A DNA stretch of 64,000 bases, from the NCBI GenBank assembly GCA_022484695.1, contig JAKVKU010000003.1:124001-188000 (forward strand). The letters run 5' to 3'. The position numbers and the translations under genes are program-made. Under the pieces are notes generated by a model. That model made no database searches and was not told the origin of the DNA. It worked only from the letters and a program-made list of their open reading frames with translations. Each line of letters starts with the position of its first letter. Position 1 is the first letter of the stretch. Source of the stretch: Lactobacillus sp. GTDB lineage: Bacteria; Bacillota; Bacilli; Lactobacillales; Lactobacillaceae. This document shows, in pieces, positions 20,801-29,791 of the stretch.

Positions 20801-21442
20801 TTCTTTAGCTAAACTACTTTGTTCATGCAATGGTTCTAAACGGTCTTCAATTTCCGTCACAATATCGGCGACCCGATCCAGGTTATCCCCGGTATGTTGC
20901 AGTTTTTGTAACGCGGTATCTTTTTGAACTTTATATTGATGGACACCGGCCGTCTCCTCAATGATTGAGCGCCGGTCTTCGGCACGGCTGTTGAAAATCG
21001 CCTCAACCTTGCCTTGGGAAATAATCGAAAAGGACTCTTTACCGATCCCCGAATCCATGAAAAGACCAGCAATGTCCTTGAGTCTGCAAGCCTTTTTATT
21101 AATATAAAACTCGCTTTCACCATCCCGATATATCTTACGGGTGATTTCTAAAGTATCAGCCGAACTTTTTAACGCTCTACCTCGGTTATCAAAAACTAAG
21201 GTCACTTCAGCTAAATTTAAAGGTGGTCGTAATTGCGTGCCTGCAAAAATAACATCCGGCATGCGTTCACCCCGAAGACCTTTGGCAGATTGTTCCCCCA
21301 TGGCCCAGCGAACCGCCTCAGTGATATTACTTTTACCACTGCCATTCGGCCCGACAATGCCAGTGACACCGGGGGCAAAACTCAGGGTCGTCGGATCTGC
21401 AAATGATTTAAATCCGACAATTTTTAAAGAAGATAGTGGCAT
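17873..21442 (-). CDS. smc: chromosome partition protein SMC
   Basis: SMC is the ATPase core of bacterial condensin. The 1189 residues show an N-terminal ATPase head with Walker A GPNGSGKSNITEA (about 32-44), two very long Gln-rich coiled coils (about 165-500 and 670-1010), a hinge around 510-650, and a C-terminal head with LSGGERAL and the Walker B segment FCILDEVEASLDD. Length is normal. It lies between rnc and ftsY, spaced 19 and 15 bases. Confidence 0.97.
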   Translation of the reverse strand: MPLSSLKIVGFKSFADPTTLSFAPGVTGIVGPNGSGKSNITEAVRWAMGEQSAKGLRGERMPDVIFAGTQLRPPLNLAEVTLVFDNRGRALKSSADTLEITRKIYRDGESEFYINKKACRLKDIAGLFMDSGIGKESFSIISQGKVEAIFNSRAEDRRSIIEETAGVHQYKVQKDTALQKLQHTGDNLDRVADIVTEIEDRLEPLHEQSSLAKEYLEQKKAYDQLHKSWLVLNIDEKYQDKQATQLKLQELQQTVQQLTTNRDRLTKTLTAVKATQADVDQRLDQKQQVLLTTTKDLEAQKGQLLVFTQQTDQSSDQLAEHEKSVAQLQTELQTLQNTGVTLQTKAQALLNQQQQLRDDIANLQQLAGHSKDDITKQIQARNDTYVDLLQRNAQIRNSIVMLTKQQSILATQIQRIQTQQAEKHQQHDELTAQITHLTKTMSAKAHAQKSVVEKLAEIQKQVQTAQTTYQHQRSDLLNATQIYQQAQTKLASLKALQQEFTGFYQGPKYILKHRDQLPQVYGAVAELMEVPERYQLSIETTLGAQLQNIVVGDEQAAKQGIQLLRQQRQGRATFLPLNRIRQFQVAATTRTQLDQIPGFIGVASELVQFETKFKPVVEHLLGTLLVVDTIDHGIALAQAIAHRYRIVTLKGDVISTSGAMSGGATAQHSHNLLQQRQAIQQAQGQIKAMDQALTAKQQQAKAQQAKVEALLTQQTQLQGQRHDQTMATSNEAEKLTQLKTEADYTTRELKTLAYNLDSSKQQQTDLAQDLAKNQQAKDRLTETMAQTQGEIDQLKNTLADYDTQQAAVSAKLNQALIQAAGLSEQVKAKQQQVTANDQRQQVVSQQLQTLMEKITMIKTQSSHQVTSKTALKAAIKASQKTLTTITATIKQLQEKRQVQKAQIEQDQTELTRQIELVEATKTELATTTQTFKLLTRQISEHLNELETNYHESYEALKAKVGALNGQDKAAMNQRLKLLKRGLDEIGPVNLNAIDEYQTTKSRYDFLTQQRDDLLTAQKTLMATIQELDQEVSARFEKTFHEVSKAFTAVFPQMFGGGQARLDLTDPDDMLTTGVEIKASPPGKKLQRLSLLSGGERALTAITLLFAIIKVRPVPFCILDEVEASLDDTNVDRYADFMRAYDADTQFIVITHRKGTMMRANRLYGVTMEESGVSKIVSVTLTEQTTNTQS

Positions 21443-21461
21443 GCTTTAACGCTCCATTTAA

Positions 21462-22169
21462 TCAGTTACTGACTTGATTTTCATTTATTTTATCTAAGGC
21501 TAATTTGGCGGCTGCCTGTTCTGCCCGTTTTTTGCTGGCGCCTTGACCCTCACCTAGAATCTGCCCGTCTGCGGCAACATTTACATGAAATACCCGTTGA
21601 TGGGCTGGACCGTCTTCAGATAGGGTATGATAAGCAATTTGCACATCGCCGTTGACCTGTAGGCGTTCTTGCAAAGCTGTTTTATAATCGGTGAAATTAT
21701 TAAAAGCCCCCACATCGATTTTGGGGAAAATAATTTGTTGAATAAATTTGACCACGGCATCCTTGCCCTGGTCTAAATAAAGGGCACCATTAAAGGCTTC
21801 AAATAAATCTTCCAACAAAGTATCGCGATTTCTGGCACCCATTTGTTCTTCGCCTTTACCCAAACGCACATATTTATCAAAATGCGCTTCTCGGGAAAAG
21901 CTGCTGAACCCCTTGGTGCAGACAATTGAAGCGCGCATCCGGGTCAACTTGCCTTCTGGCAGATCTGGAAACTGTTTGTACAAATGTTCAGATATGGTTA
22001 GTTCCAACACCGCGTCTCCTAAAAATTCCAGACGCTCATTATCCTTGATGTTTAATTCCCGATGCTCATTCATATAAGAAGAATGGGTGAAAGCTTCGTC
22101 TAAAAGACTGAGATTTTTAAATTCGATACCATAGTTCAAACGTAATTCATTTGCTAAATCTTGAATCAT
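21462..22169 (-). CDS. rnc: ribonuclease III
   Basis: RNase III cuts double-stranded RNA in rRNA processing and mRNA turnover. The 235 residues have the catalytic motif NERLEFLGDAVLEL near residue 39, the second acidic site in the DLFEAFNGALYLD region, and a C-terminal dsRNA-binding domain ending in SKKRAEQAAAKLAL. The ATG at 22169 has AAAGGA nine bases upstream; the ATG at 22187 is less well placed. It heads the rnc-smc-ftsY-ylxM-ffh operon. Confidence 0.96.
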   Translation of the reverse strand: MIQDLANELRLNYGIEFKNLSLLDEAFTHSSYMNEHRELNIKDNERLEFLGDAVLELTISEHLYKQFPDLPEGKLTRMRASIVCTKGFSSFSREAHFDKYVRLGKGEEQMGARNRDTLLEDLFEAFNGALYLDQGKDAVVKFIQQIIFPKIDVGAFNNFTDYKTALQERLQVNGDVQIAYHTLSEDGPAHQRVFHVNVAADGQILGEGQGASKKRAEQAAAKLALDKINENQVSN

Positions 22170-22244
22170 TATATTGGGTCCTTTCATTTTTTAATGCCAA
22201 CGGGTTACTTGAAATTGCTGCACTACGTTTGATTTTTTCTTGTA

Positions 22245-22273
22245 TCTATAAACTACATACAATAAAAAAGCAA
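22245..22273 (-). promoter_or_regulatory. possible promoter of rnc operon
   Basis: Minus-strand TTGCTT (22268-22273) and TATAGA (22245-22250) are 17 bases apart, about 75 bases upstream of rnc. The rest of the 22170-22414 gap holds the acpP terminator and nothing else I can support. Confidence 0.5.
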
Positions 22274-22332
22274 ATTAGCACGAATACCATTTTACCAGAG
22301 TTTACTGGATTACGCATTGTTTGGCCGTTGCT

Positions 22333-22368
22333 AGAAAAGGCCAATACAAGCCACAGCTCGTATTGACC
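22333..22368 (-). terminator. terminator after acpP
   Basis: GGTCAATAC pairs with GTATTGGCC, with inner AGC pairs, then TTTTCT on the minus strand. It ends the plsX-acpP transcript before rnc. Confidence 0.75.
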
Positions 22369-22414
22369 CCTCATTAGTTTAAGATAACGTCCCAAATCAC
22401 TCGGGGCATTGTCA

Positions 22415-22666
22415 CTATTCCTTGGTAATCATGTGCTCTTTGATATAGTTGACGGCATCGCCGACAGTTTGAATTTTCTCAGCATCCTCATCAGGAATTT
22501 CAGCGCCAAAGGTATCTTCCAACTCAATGACAAATTCAACAATATCAATCGAATCCGCTTCTAGATCGTTTTTAAAATTTAAATCATTCGTAATTTTAGT
22601 TTTATCTAAATCAAACCGATCCTCCAAAATTGCTGCTACTTTATCAAAAATCTCTTGTTCAGTCAT
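22415..22666 (-). CDS. acpP: acyl carrier protein
   Basis: An 83-residue ACP. The phosphopantetheine-bearing Ser is in [10 protein letters not shown] (about residue 38), with Ile instead of the more usual Leu after it, a variation seen in other lactobacilli. The acidic four-helix pattern is typical. The gene follows plsX by 73 bases, linking it to phospholipid synthesis rather than to a fatty-acid synthesis cluster; whether it is the main ACP cannot be judged from this window. Confidence 0.92.
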   Translation of the reverse strand: MTEQEIFDKVAAILEDRFDLDKTKITNDLNFKNDLEADSIDIVEFVIELEDTFGAEIPDEDAEKIQTVGDAVNYIKEHMITKE

Positions 22667-22739
22667 TTTAAGCCTCCAACTTTTGATGCAAAAATTAGTT
22701 TAACTGTTTTTTATAAACTTGTCTAGCGTATTTTTGCCC

Positions 22740-23747
22740 TTATTTTGAATCTGTTTTGCTATTTGAAAAATAAGTGATGACTTTTGCCACGGTCTTTTTA
22801 GCGACCATTTCATGGATTTGCTTCATCGCATAGTACACCGAACGCTCATCGGAGGCACCATGGGCTTTGACAACCGGTGCCTTTACCCCAATCAAGACGG
22901 CACCGCCATAACGGGCCGTGTCAAACTTGGCTTGGACTTTTTTAAAGGCAGGCTTAGATAAACCAGCCCCAATTTTAACCTGTAAACCCGATTCTAGCAA
23001 ACTGTGTTTTAAAATATGCATCATGGCACTCGCGGTTCCTTCAATGGTCTTCAAAACAGCATTGCCAGTAAAGCCATCCGTGACCACCACATCAGCGGGG
23101 CCATTTAAAATATTAGTGGCTTCCACATTACCAATGAAATTAATATCTGTATCAGCTTTTAGGAGTTGGTAAGCTTCTTTATGAATATCGTCGCCTTTAT
23201 CGTATTCCGTGCCATTGTTGAGCAAGCCGATCCTGGGATTTTTAATACCCCGCACATCTTCGGCGTAAAAACCGCCCATGCGCCCATACTGATACAAATA
23301 TTCTGCTTTACTGCTGGCATTTGCCCCGGCATCTAATAAATTGAAGCCATCGTCCGTGTTGATTGTCGGCAATGTTGGCATCAAACCAGGCCGGGCGATT
23401 TCTTTGATACGACCCACAATGAAGATACCACTGGCTAAAACTGCCCCGGTATTCCCACAGGAGAAAAAGGCATCAGCAGTGCCGGCTTTAACCGCTTGGG
23501 CTGCCAAGACCATTGACGCCTGTTTCTTGCGGCGAATCGACTTCACTGGCTCATCTTCACCCGTGATCACTTCAGTGGTGTGGTGAATTTCAATCCGGGT
23601 GCTGTCAGCCAATAAAGGCTTGATTTGGGCTTCATCTCCAAACACTAAAAACGTCATATCATCAAATTCATCTCGAGCGCGTTGTACCCCAGCCATAATT
23701 GCTTGGGGGGCATTGTCGCCGCCCATTGCATCAATAGCAATTTTCAT
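22740..23747 (-). CDS. plsX: phosphate acyltransferase PlsX
   Basis: PlsX converts acyl-ACP to acyl-phosphate, the first step of the PlsX/PlsY route to lysophosphatidic acid. The 335 residues begin with the family signature IAIDAMGGDNAP and contain the LLDAGAN and VVTDGFTGNA segments. It sits between recG and acpP, the usual recG-plsX-acpP order, which couples it with its acyl donor carrier. Confidence 0.96.
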   Translation of the reverse strand: MKIAIDAMGGDNAPQAIMAGVQRARDEFDDMTFLVFGDEAQIKPLLADSTRIEIHHTTEVITGEDEPVKSIRRKKQASMVLAAQAVKAGTADAFFSCGNTGAVLASGIFIVGRIKEIARPGLMPTLPTINTDDGFNLLDAGANASSKAEYLYQYGRMGGFYAEDVRGIKNPRIGLLNNGTEYDKGDDIHKEAYQLLKADTDINFIGNVEATNILNGPADVVVTDGFTGNAVLKTIEGTASAMMHILKHSLLESGLQVKIGAGLSKPAFKKVQAKFDTARYGGAVLIGVKAPVVKAHGASDERSVYYAMKQIHEMVAKKTVAKVITYFSNSKTDSK

Positions 23748-23771
23748 GCGTAAACTCCCTGTCTTTCGTTG

Positions 23772-25808
23772 TTAATCTAATTGTTCAATTGCCCCAAAAT
23801 GGCGCAAATATATTTTCAATGCTTGATGATCCGGTAAATCTAACGCCGGATCCGTGCTAAAAATTTGTTGGGCTTCGATTTGAGCCGCCTGTAAAACATT
23901 AAAATCAGCCACCGGATCGCCGACTTTAAAATCCGGTAATCCAGATTGCTTAGCCCCAAAGACATCCCCCGGACCTCGCAATTCTAAATCCTTTTCAGAA
24001 AGCTCAAAACCATCGTTGGTGGCCACCATGGCTGCCATCCGTTCGGCGGCAGTGTCGTTTTTGGGGTCGGCAATCAAAATACAATAAGCCTGTTTGGCCC
24101 CCCGGCCCACACGGCCTCGCAATTGGTGTAATTGCGATAGGCCAAAGCGATCGGCATCATAGATGATCATCACCGTGGCATTAGGCACATCCACGCCAAC
24201 TTCCACAACCGTCGTTGACACCAGAATTTGAATCTCATTTTGACTGAAAGCTGCCATAATGGCATTTTTATCAGCATTGTTCATTTGCCCATGGAGCAAC
24301 GCAACTTTATACTGGGGCTCAAATTCCGTCACATAGGTTTCGTATAAAGCCTGGGCATTTTTTAAATCCATGGTTTCCGACTCTTCGATCAAAGGTGAGA
24401 TCACAAAGGCCTGATTTTGATTGGCTAACTGACCTGCTAAAAAGGTTTTGACCCGTTCGGATTGTTTATTCTTCACCCAAGAGGTCTTCACCGGCAAGCG
24501 CCCCTGGGGCATTTCTTTAATGGATGACACATCCATTTCACCATAAGTGGTAATGGCCAGCGTTCTAGGGATGGGGGTGGCCGTCATCATTAAAACATCT
24601 GGGGCGATCCCTTTTTCCCGGAGCTTTTTACGCTGGTCCACCCCAAAACGGTGCTGTTCATCAATGACCACAAAACCCAAATTTTTAAAATTTACCGGGT
24701 CTTGGATCAAAGCATGGGTCCCAATCAATACATTAATTTTACCAGTCCGCAATTCCGCCAGGATCTGGGTGCGGGCTTTGGTTGGCGTTGAGCCAGTCAA
24801 TAAAGCCGTTTTAACATCCATGGTGGCAAATAAGGCACGCAATTTTTCAAAGTGTTGCGTGGCCAATATTTCGGTAGGGACCATCAAAGCAGTTTGATAC
24901 CCTGCGGTAATGGCCGAAAACATGGCAATGGCAGCTACTACGGTCTTGCCACTGCCCACATCCCCTTGCAATAGACGATTCATTTGGTGGGGCGATTTCA
25001 TATCCTTGGCGATGTCATTGACCGCCTGTTTCTGTCCATTGGTTAATTCAAAGGGTAATTTTGAAATGAATTCTTGAACCGCCGGCAATTGGTAATGCAA
25101 CGCCAAGCCATTGTCAAGACTGCGTTCGATGGTGCGTAGGCGTTGAATCTTGCATTCAAACAAGAAAAATTCCCGAAAAATTGCGCTCCGCCTGGCTGCC
25201 TTGGCCTCGGCATTGTCTTTGGGAAAATGCATTTGGCCGACAATCTGTTGTTCATTCAATAAGCGGTAATGGGCGCGGATTGATGCCGGCACACTTTCGG
25301 GAATGAGCGTTTTGTATTTATCAAAGGCCTCTTTGATCAATTTGATCAAGACCCCTTGATGAATGCCCTTATTCACCGAATAAATCGCATCCATGCCTTG
25401 ATCATCGCCTTGGGCGGTGAAAATCTTCATACCGGTCATGCTTTGGCGGCGCTGATCCCACTTGCCAAAAATCGCAATCTCTTGGTCGGCCACAAAGCGC
25501 TCTTTTAACCAGGGCTGATTAAAAAAAGTGACGATGACAACCTGTTGTTGCACCAACAAGCGTACCACCAAGCGATTACGGTTGGGCCCAAAGCGGGTCA
25601 AAATTGGTGTGGCCACCACCAGCCCCTTTAACGTCACTTTTTCTTGATCACTAATTTCATTGAGGTCTTTGACTTTTAAATCTTCATAGCGAAAGGGAAA
25701 ATGATAAAGCAAGTCATGAATCGTAGCGATTCCTAATTCTTTAAGTGCCTGAATGCGTTTGGGCCCTACCCCAGTCAACAGTGTCACTGAATCAGATAAG
25801 TCAGCCAT
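23772..25808 (-). CDS. recG: ATP-dependent DNA helicase RecG
   Basis: RecG remodels stalled forks and branched recombination intermediates. The 678 residues show the N-terminal wedge/OB domain (about 1-160) and the helicase core with Walker A GDVGSGKT (about 283), DEQH, TATPIPRT, and the C-terminal motif VI region QLRGRVGRG. The ATG at 25808 has GGGGGTGAG just upstream; a GTG at 25826 overlaps that site. It is followed by plsX with a 24-base gap. Confidence 0.96.
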   Translation of the reverse strand: MADLSDSVTLLTGVGPKRIQALKELGIATIHDLLYHFPFRYEDLKVKDLNEISDQEKVTLKGLVVATPILTRFGPNRNRLVVRLLVQQQVVIVTFFNQPWLKERFVADQEIAIFGKWDQRRQSMTGMKIFTAQGDDQGMDAIYSVNKGIHQGVLIKLIKEAFDKYKTLIPESVPASIRAHYRLLNEQQIVGQMHFPKDNAEAKAARRSAIFREFFLFECKIQRLRTIERSLDNGLALHYQLPAVQEFISKLPFELTNGQKQAVNDIAKDMKSPHQMNRLLQGDVGSGKTVVAAIAMFSAITAGYQTALMVPTEILATQHFEKLRALFATMDVKTALLTGSTPTKARTQILAELRTGKINVLIGTHALIQDPVNFKNLGFVVIDEQHRFGVDQRKKLREKGIAPDVLMMTATPIPRTLAITTYGEMDVSSIKEMPQGRLPVKTSWVKNKQSERVKTFLAGQLANQNQAFVISPLIEESETMDLKNAQALYETYVTEFEPQYKVALLHGQMNNADKNAIMAAFSQNEIQILVSTTVVEVGVDVPNATVMIIYDADRFGLSQLHQLRGRVGRGAKQAYCILIADPKNDTAAERMAAMVATNDGFELSEKDLELRGPGDVFGAKQSGLPDFKVGDPVADFNVLQAAQIEAQQIFSTDPALDLPDHQALKIYLRHFGAIEQLD

Positions 25809-25879
25809 AAACTCACCCCCAGTCACAACTAAATTACGAATTTCTTGGTCTGAAATATTTGGACACTATGTAGGCACAA

Positions 25880-25916
25880 GAGGTTGGGCAAAACAATAAG
25901 TTTTGCAACCAACCTC
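25880..25916. repeat. long intergenic hairpin between fakA and recG
   Basis: GAGGTTGG plus CAAAAC pairs with GTTTTG plus CCAACCTC around a short loop. There is no T run on the minus strand after it, so it is a poor classical terminator; it may protect or process the mRNA. Confidence 0.55.
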
Positions 25917-25936
25917 CCGTTAAAATTATATTGATG

Positions 25937-27607
25937 TTATTCTACTGAAATCAAATAAGGATAAACCGGCTGATCGCCCTCGTGAATTTCAAACTCCAAC
26001 TCACTGTGTTTGGCCCCAACTTGTTGAATTAAGGTCTTCGCTTCTTGGGTCGAACCCCCGGCGCCGACAATCACCGTGACAATTTCACTATCCGGCTGAA
26101 TCATGGCTTCTAGAGTATCATTAGCAGTCTTCAACCGATTAGGATTGCTGACTTTGATTTCCCCATCCACTAAGCCGATAAAGTCATCTTTTTTAATTTG
26201 GATATCATTTAATTCAGTATCCCGGGTAGCCGTGGTGATCTGCCCACTGATAACCGTCGTCAAGGCATCAGTCATCTCGGCTTGGTTACTAGCCAAGTCG
26301 GCACTGGGATCAAAGGACAGCATGGCCGTCATGCCTTGTGAAATAGTCTTGGCAGGAACGACTGCCACCGGAATATCACTCACATCAGCTGCTTGATTGG
26401 CTGACAGAAAGATATTTTTATTATTAGGTAATAAAATGACCCGTTTAGCGTTGACCTTGGCAATGGCGTCTAAAATATCCTGCGTGCTGGGATTCATCGT
26501 TTGGCCACCGCTTAGAATATAAGTCACCCCTAAGCTCTTAAATAGCTGACTCAACCCATCACCAGAGGCAATAGCAATAATGCCATAGTCAATTTGTTCT
26601 TGTTTCTTGTTGGCCGCTTGGGCTTGGCTGACCACATTTTCATTTTGGACCCGCATATTGTCAATTTTAATCTTATGCATGGCCCCAAATTGATGACCAT
26701 AAGCAAACACATCAGCGGGATGTTCTGTATGCACGTGCACCTTGACGATTTCCTCATCTGCCACCACTAATAGACTATTGCCTAAGCCATCTAAATAGCT
26801 GCGAAAAGCATCATAATCAAAAGTCTGCTGATCAGGTTGTTTCTTAGTTAAGTCAATGGTCATCTCGGTACAATAACCAAATTTAATATCGGCCGTGGAG
26901 ATCTCCCCTTGAACAGCTCGATGATGGACCGCATTGATCATCTCATCCATTTCTTCTTCATCTGGGGTATAGATATCCTTAGAGGCCAATTCGCCAATCA
27001 GGCCCTCTAAAAAGCCCTCATAGATAAATACTAAGCCTTGACCGCCGGAGTCCACCACACCAACTTCTTTTAAAACTGGCAATAAATCAGGTGTTTTTGC
27101 TAATGCTTTTTTGCTGCCGGTGATCACAGCCTTCAAAACAGCCACACAGTCATCTGAGGAATTCGCCGCCGTATTGCCTGCCTTGGCGCCTTCTCTGGCA
27201 ACGGTCAGAATAGTCCCTTCAACAGGTTTCATGACCGCTTTATAAGCCGTTTCGACCCCCGCCATGAAGGCGTCTGCTAAGATTCGGGCAGACAGGGTCG
27301 TTTGACTTTCAATTTTTTTAGTAAAGCCCCGAAAAATCTGTGACGTAATCACGCCGGAGTTGCCCCGGGCGCCCATCAACAAACCTTTAGCCAAAGATTT
27401 ACCCAAGGCACCAACCGCATCACTAGGATTTTCATTCACTGCTTTGGCACCACTAGCAAATGTCAGACTCATATTCGTCCCCGTATCGCCATCTGGCACC
27501 GGAAAAACGTTTAAAGAATTTACAAATTCACTATTTTTTTTAATACGGTGGGAAGCAACGCGGATCATATCCTTAAATTTGTCCCCATTGATTTCATTAA
27601 CTTTCAA
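25937..27607 (-). CDS. fakA: DhaL-domain protein YloV / fatty acid kinase catalytic subunit FakA
   Basis: FakA phosphorylates fatty acids bound to FakB so that they can enter phospholipid synthesis. The 556 residues comprise an N-terminal DhaL nucleotide-binding domain (NVFPVPDGDTGTNM near residue 34, MGARGNSGVI near 83), a middle domain, and a C-terminal domain ending with the VGAGGSTQEAK region. The start is TTG at 27607, with GGAGG eight bases upstream. It follows an Asp23 gene, the usual pair, and precedes recG and plsX, which fits a lipid role. The kinase role is by family inference. Confidence 0.88.
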   Translation of the reverse strand: MKVNEINGDKFKDMIRVASHRIKKNSEFVNSLNVFPVPDGDTGTNMSLTFASGAKAVNENPSDAVGALGKSLAKGLLMGARGNSGVITSQIFRGFTKKIESQTTLSARILADAFMAGVETAYKAVMKPVEGTILTVAREGAKAGNTAANSSDDCVAVLKAVITGSKKALAKTPDLLPVLKEVGVVDSGGQGLVFIYEGFLEGLIGELASKDIYTPDEEEMDEMINAVHHRAVQGEISTADIKFGYCTEMTIDLTKKQPDQQTFDYDAFRSYLDGLGNSLLVVADEEIVKVHVHTEHPADVFAYGHQFGAMHKIKIDNMRVQNENVVSQAQAANKKQEQIDYGIIAIASGDGLSQLFKSLGVTYILSGGQTMNPSTQDILDAIAKVNAKRVILLPNNKNIFLSANQAADVSDIPVAVVPAKTISQGMTAMLSFDPSADLASNQAEMTDALTTVISGQITTATRDTELNDIQIKKDDFIGLVDGEIKVSNPNRLKTANDTLEAMIQPDSEIVTVIVGAGGSTQEAKTLIQQVGAKHSELEFEIHEGDQPVYPYLISVE

Positions 27608-27645
27608 GGAAAGTTCCTCCTGTGTCAATATATTGCTAGCATTAT

Positions 27646-28014
27646 TTAGTCTAAATCTTCAGTTACTTTAACACCTTGAACAAAAATATTCACTGACTTT
27701 GCTTTAATGCCTAGCATACTTTGTAGATTATACTTCACTTTATCTTGAACATTGCGGCCAACCTCAGATAATTTGACACCATAACTGATGATAATATATA
27801 TATTCACCACGATCTGGTCGTCTTGTTGACGCACCACAACACCGCGGCTGAAGTTTTCACGTTTTAAAATGTCGTTGACATTATCTCGGATTTGATTTTT
27901 GCTGGCCATCCCCACAATGCCATAGATATCTGTAGCTGCACCACCCACAACTGTTGCAATCACTTCGTTAGAAATATCAATGTCGCCATAACGGGTTTTA
28001 ATTTTCACAGCCAT
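27646..28014 (-). CDS. Asp23/Gls24 family protein (YloU type)
   Basis: A 122-residue Asp23/Gls24 envelope-stress family protein of the YloU type. The family core covers most of the sequence, from YGDIDISNEVIATVVGGAA through VVNIYIIISYGVKLSEV to a C-terminal VNIFVQGV strand. Function is poorly defined; the conserved link with fakA suggests an accessory role. The ATG at 28014 has AGGAGG upstream. A second family member (yqhY) is at 47863. Confidence 0.88.
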   Translation of the reverse strand: MAVKIKTRYGDIDISNEVIATVVGGAATDIYGIVGMASKNQIRDNVNDILKRENFSRGVVVRQQDDQIVVNIYIIISYGVKLSEVGRNVQDKVKYNLQSMLGIKAKSVNIFVQGVKVTEDLD

Positions 28015-28091
28015 AAAATATCCTCCTAAAAGATCATAGTTCAAAATTCATACTAACAACGATTTTAGCATAAGCACCGGGCTATTAAAAG

Positions 28092-28120
28092 AAAATAAAT
28101 TCCATTTGGGCGTGTGTCAA
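28092..28120 (-). promoter_or_regulatory. promoter of the yloU-fakA-recG unit
   Basis: Minus-strand TTGACA (28115-28120) and TATTTT (28092-28097) are 17 bases apart. A further extended -10-like TGCTAAAAT lies closer to the gene. Confidence 0.65.
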
Positions 28121-28224
28121 GTAAAAATACTTGTAAGAAAAATCTTGCAATGAAGCCTTTAATATGATAACGTAGTTTGGTAAATAATTGATACCTAAAT
28201 AATCTTACGAAGGAGGTTTTTGTG

Positions 28225-28410
28225 TTGGCTAAGGATTTTGTAACTGGTCGTAAGACTCATTTTGGTAATAAACGTTCTCACGCTTTGAACTCCAGCCGTC
28301 GGACTTGGAAACCAAACTTACAAAAAGTTCGCATTTTAGTAAATGGTAAACCTAAAAAAGTCTGGGTTTCTGCTCGGGCTTTAAAATCTGGTAAAGTAAC
28401 TCGGGTTTAA
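28225..28410 (+). CDS. rpmB: 50S ribosomal protein L28
   Basis: L28 is a small large-subunit protein of 61 residues, beginning (M)[21 protein letters not shown]. The start is probably the TTG at 28225, eight bases after GGAGG, which gives the canonical N-terminus; the GTG one codon earlier would add one residue. It is alone on the plus strand, divergent from yloU. A TATGAT -10-like box at 28163-28168 lacks a clear -35. No CxxC zinc motif is present, so this is the zinc-free form. Confidence 0.94.
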   Translation: MAKDFVTGRKTHFGNKRSHALNSSRRTWKPNLQKVRILVNGKPKKVWVSARALKSGKVTRV

Positions 28411-28423
28411 TCCGAATTCTATG

Positions 28424-28457
28424 AAAAAAGATCGACACAATTGTCGATCTTTTTTTG
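28424..28457. terminator. bidirectional terminator between rpmB and thiN
   Basis: GATCGACA (28430-28437) pairs with TGTCGATC (28442-28449), flanked by six A residues on the left and seven T residues on the right. Confidence 0.9.
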
Positions 28458-28474
28458 TACCCTTTTGCCATTGA

Positions 28475-29128
28475 TTAATCGCTACTTTGTACCGTACAGA
28501 TAACCCCGCTATCAAATTCAAAGTGAACCGTTGAATCAATGAATTCATTGCTGGCAAAGGCTTGACTGTAACTCAGATCCACGTGATTCAAGCGATATTT
28601 GGCATCAATAATTGAGAAATTAGTTACCGGTGTCAAATTGGTAAACGCCAAATAATGCTTATCCGACTCTTGGACCAATTCATGGTGACCAGGTCGAAAA
28701 AATTGAATGGTATTGCGTCGATCAATAATAAATATCTGTTGGGCATAACTAATGAACCGGGGTTCTAAAACCATGAATAAATTAACAAGAAAATGATCGA
28801 TCCTAGCACCAGTGGCCCCATATAGCACAATTTGATCGGCCTGTAAGTCCTTAATGGCCAAGCTTAAGCCCAGTTCACTATCAGTATCATCTTTTTCAGG
28901 TTTCGCATAATGGATATTGGCGACTCGTTGTTGGATAGTCTTTAGTTCAGCATCATCTAACGAATCAAAATCACCCACCGCCAGGATCGGCGTTAAGCCC
29001 AGCTTCAACAGTCTTAACGTCCCCCGATCTACCCCCAGCCAGTCGCCGGGGATGCTTTGTGGCGCTGTTTGTAAGACTTCCGGCCAATTAGCTTCGGGAC
29101 CACCCACTAAAATATTTATTCGTTTCAT
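28475..29128 (-). CDS. thiN: thiamine pyrophosphokinase
   Basis: The enzyme makes thiamine diphosphate from thiamine and ATP. The 217 residues contain the family segments GVDRGTLRLL, AVGDFDSLDD (acidic substrate/Mg site near residue 52), PEKDDTDSELGL and GATGARIDHFL. It overlaps rpe by four bases at the end of the rsgA-rpe-thiN unit, a conserved Firmicutes order. Confidence 0.93.
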   Translation of the reverse strand: MKRINILVGGPEANWPEVLQTAPQSIPGDWLGVDRGTLRLLKLGLTPILAVGDFDSLDDAELKTIQQRVANIHYAKPEKDDTDSELGLSLAIKDLQADQIVLYGATGARIDHFLVNLFMVLEPRFISYAQQIFIIDRRNTIQFFRPGHHELVQESDKHYLAFTNLTPVTNFSIIDAKYRLNHVDLSYSQAFASNEFIDSTVHFEFDSGVICTVQSSD

Positions 29129-29778
29129 TCAATCAGGTTCCTTAGTGTTTGGATTTGCTGCCCTGGGGTATTGGCACCAAATACATAAGAACCAGCCACA
29201 AATATATCCGCTCCGGCAGTTGCGGTTGATTGAATCGTTTGATCATTAATGCCACCATCAACTTCAATTTCAAAATCATAATCAGCCTCAACTTGCCGTA
29301 ATTGATCCAGATGGGTGATTTTGGCCAGGGTTGTTTCTAGAAATTCTTGCCCACCAAAGCCTGGATTAACGGTCATCACCAACACTTGTTGCACAATGGG
29401 TAACACCGCCTTTAAGGCATCGACTGGCGTCCCCGGATTGATGACAATGCCAGCTTTGACATTGTATTTTTGAATCAATTGCAAGACGTGGTAAATATGG
29501 GGGGTGCTTTCTAAATGCACTAAAATTGTATCGGCCCCAGCCTTGGCAAAGGTTTCAATGAACTGTTCTGGGGCATCCACCATCAAATGAACATCCAAAG
29601 GTAATTTGGTTAATGGTCTTAAAGCCGCAACAGTTTGCGGTCCAAAGGATAAATTAGGCACAAAATGACCATCCATAATATCCACATGTAATAAATCAGC
29701 CCCATTGGCCTCTAAATTTTCAACATCTCTTTGTAAATTTAAAAAATCAGCACTTAAAATAGATGGCGCTATCTTCAT
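29125..29778 (-). CDS. rpe: ribulose-phosphate 3-epimerase
   Basis: Rpe interconverts ribulose 5-phosphate and xylulose 5-phosphate in the pentose phosphate pathway. The 217-residue TIM barrel begins MKIAPSILSADF and shows the metal-ligand motifs HVDIMDGHFVPN and DVHLMV, then VMTVNPGFGGQ and the DGGIN motif. The start at 29778 has GAGGAG nine bases upstream; an ATG two codons earlier is closer to it. A much longer reading would extend into rsgA and is not supported. Confidence 0.95.
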   Translation of the reverse strand: MKIAPSILSADFLNLQRDVENLEANGADLLHVDIMDGHFVPNLSFGPQTVAALRPLTKLPLDVHLMVDAPEQFIETFAKAGADTILVHLESTPHIYHVLQLIQKYNVKAGIVINPGTPVDALKAVLPIVQQVLVMTVNPGFGGQEFLETTLAKITHLDQLRQVEADYDFEIEVDGGINDQTIQSTATAGADIFVAGSYVFGANTPGQQIQTLRNLIE

Positions 29779-29791
29779 AGCCATCAACTCC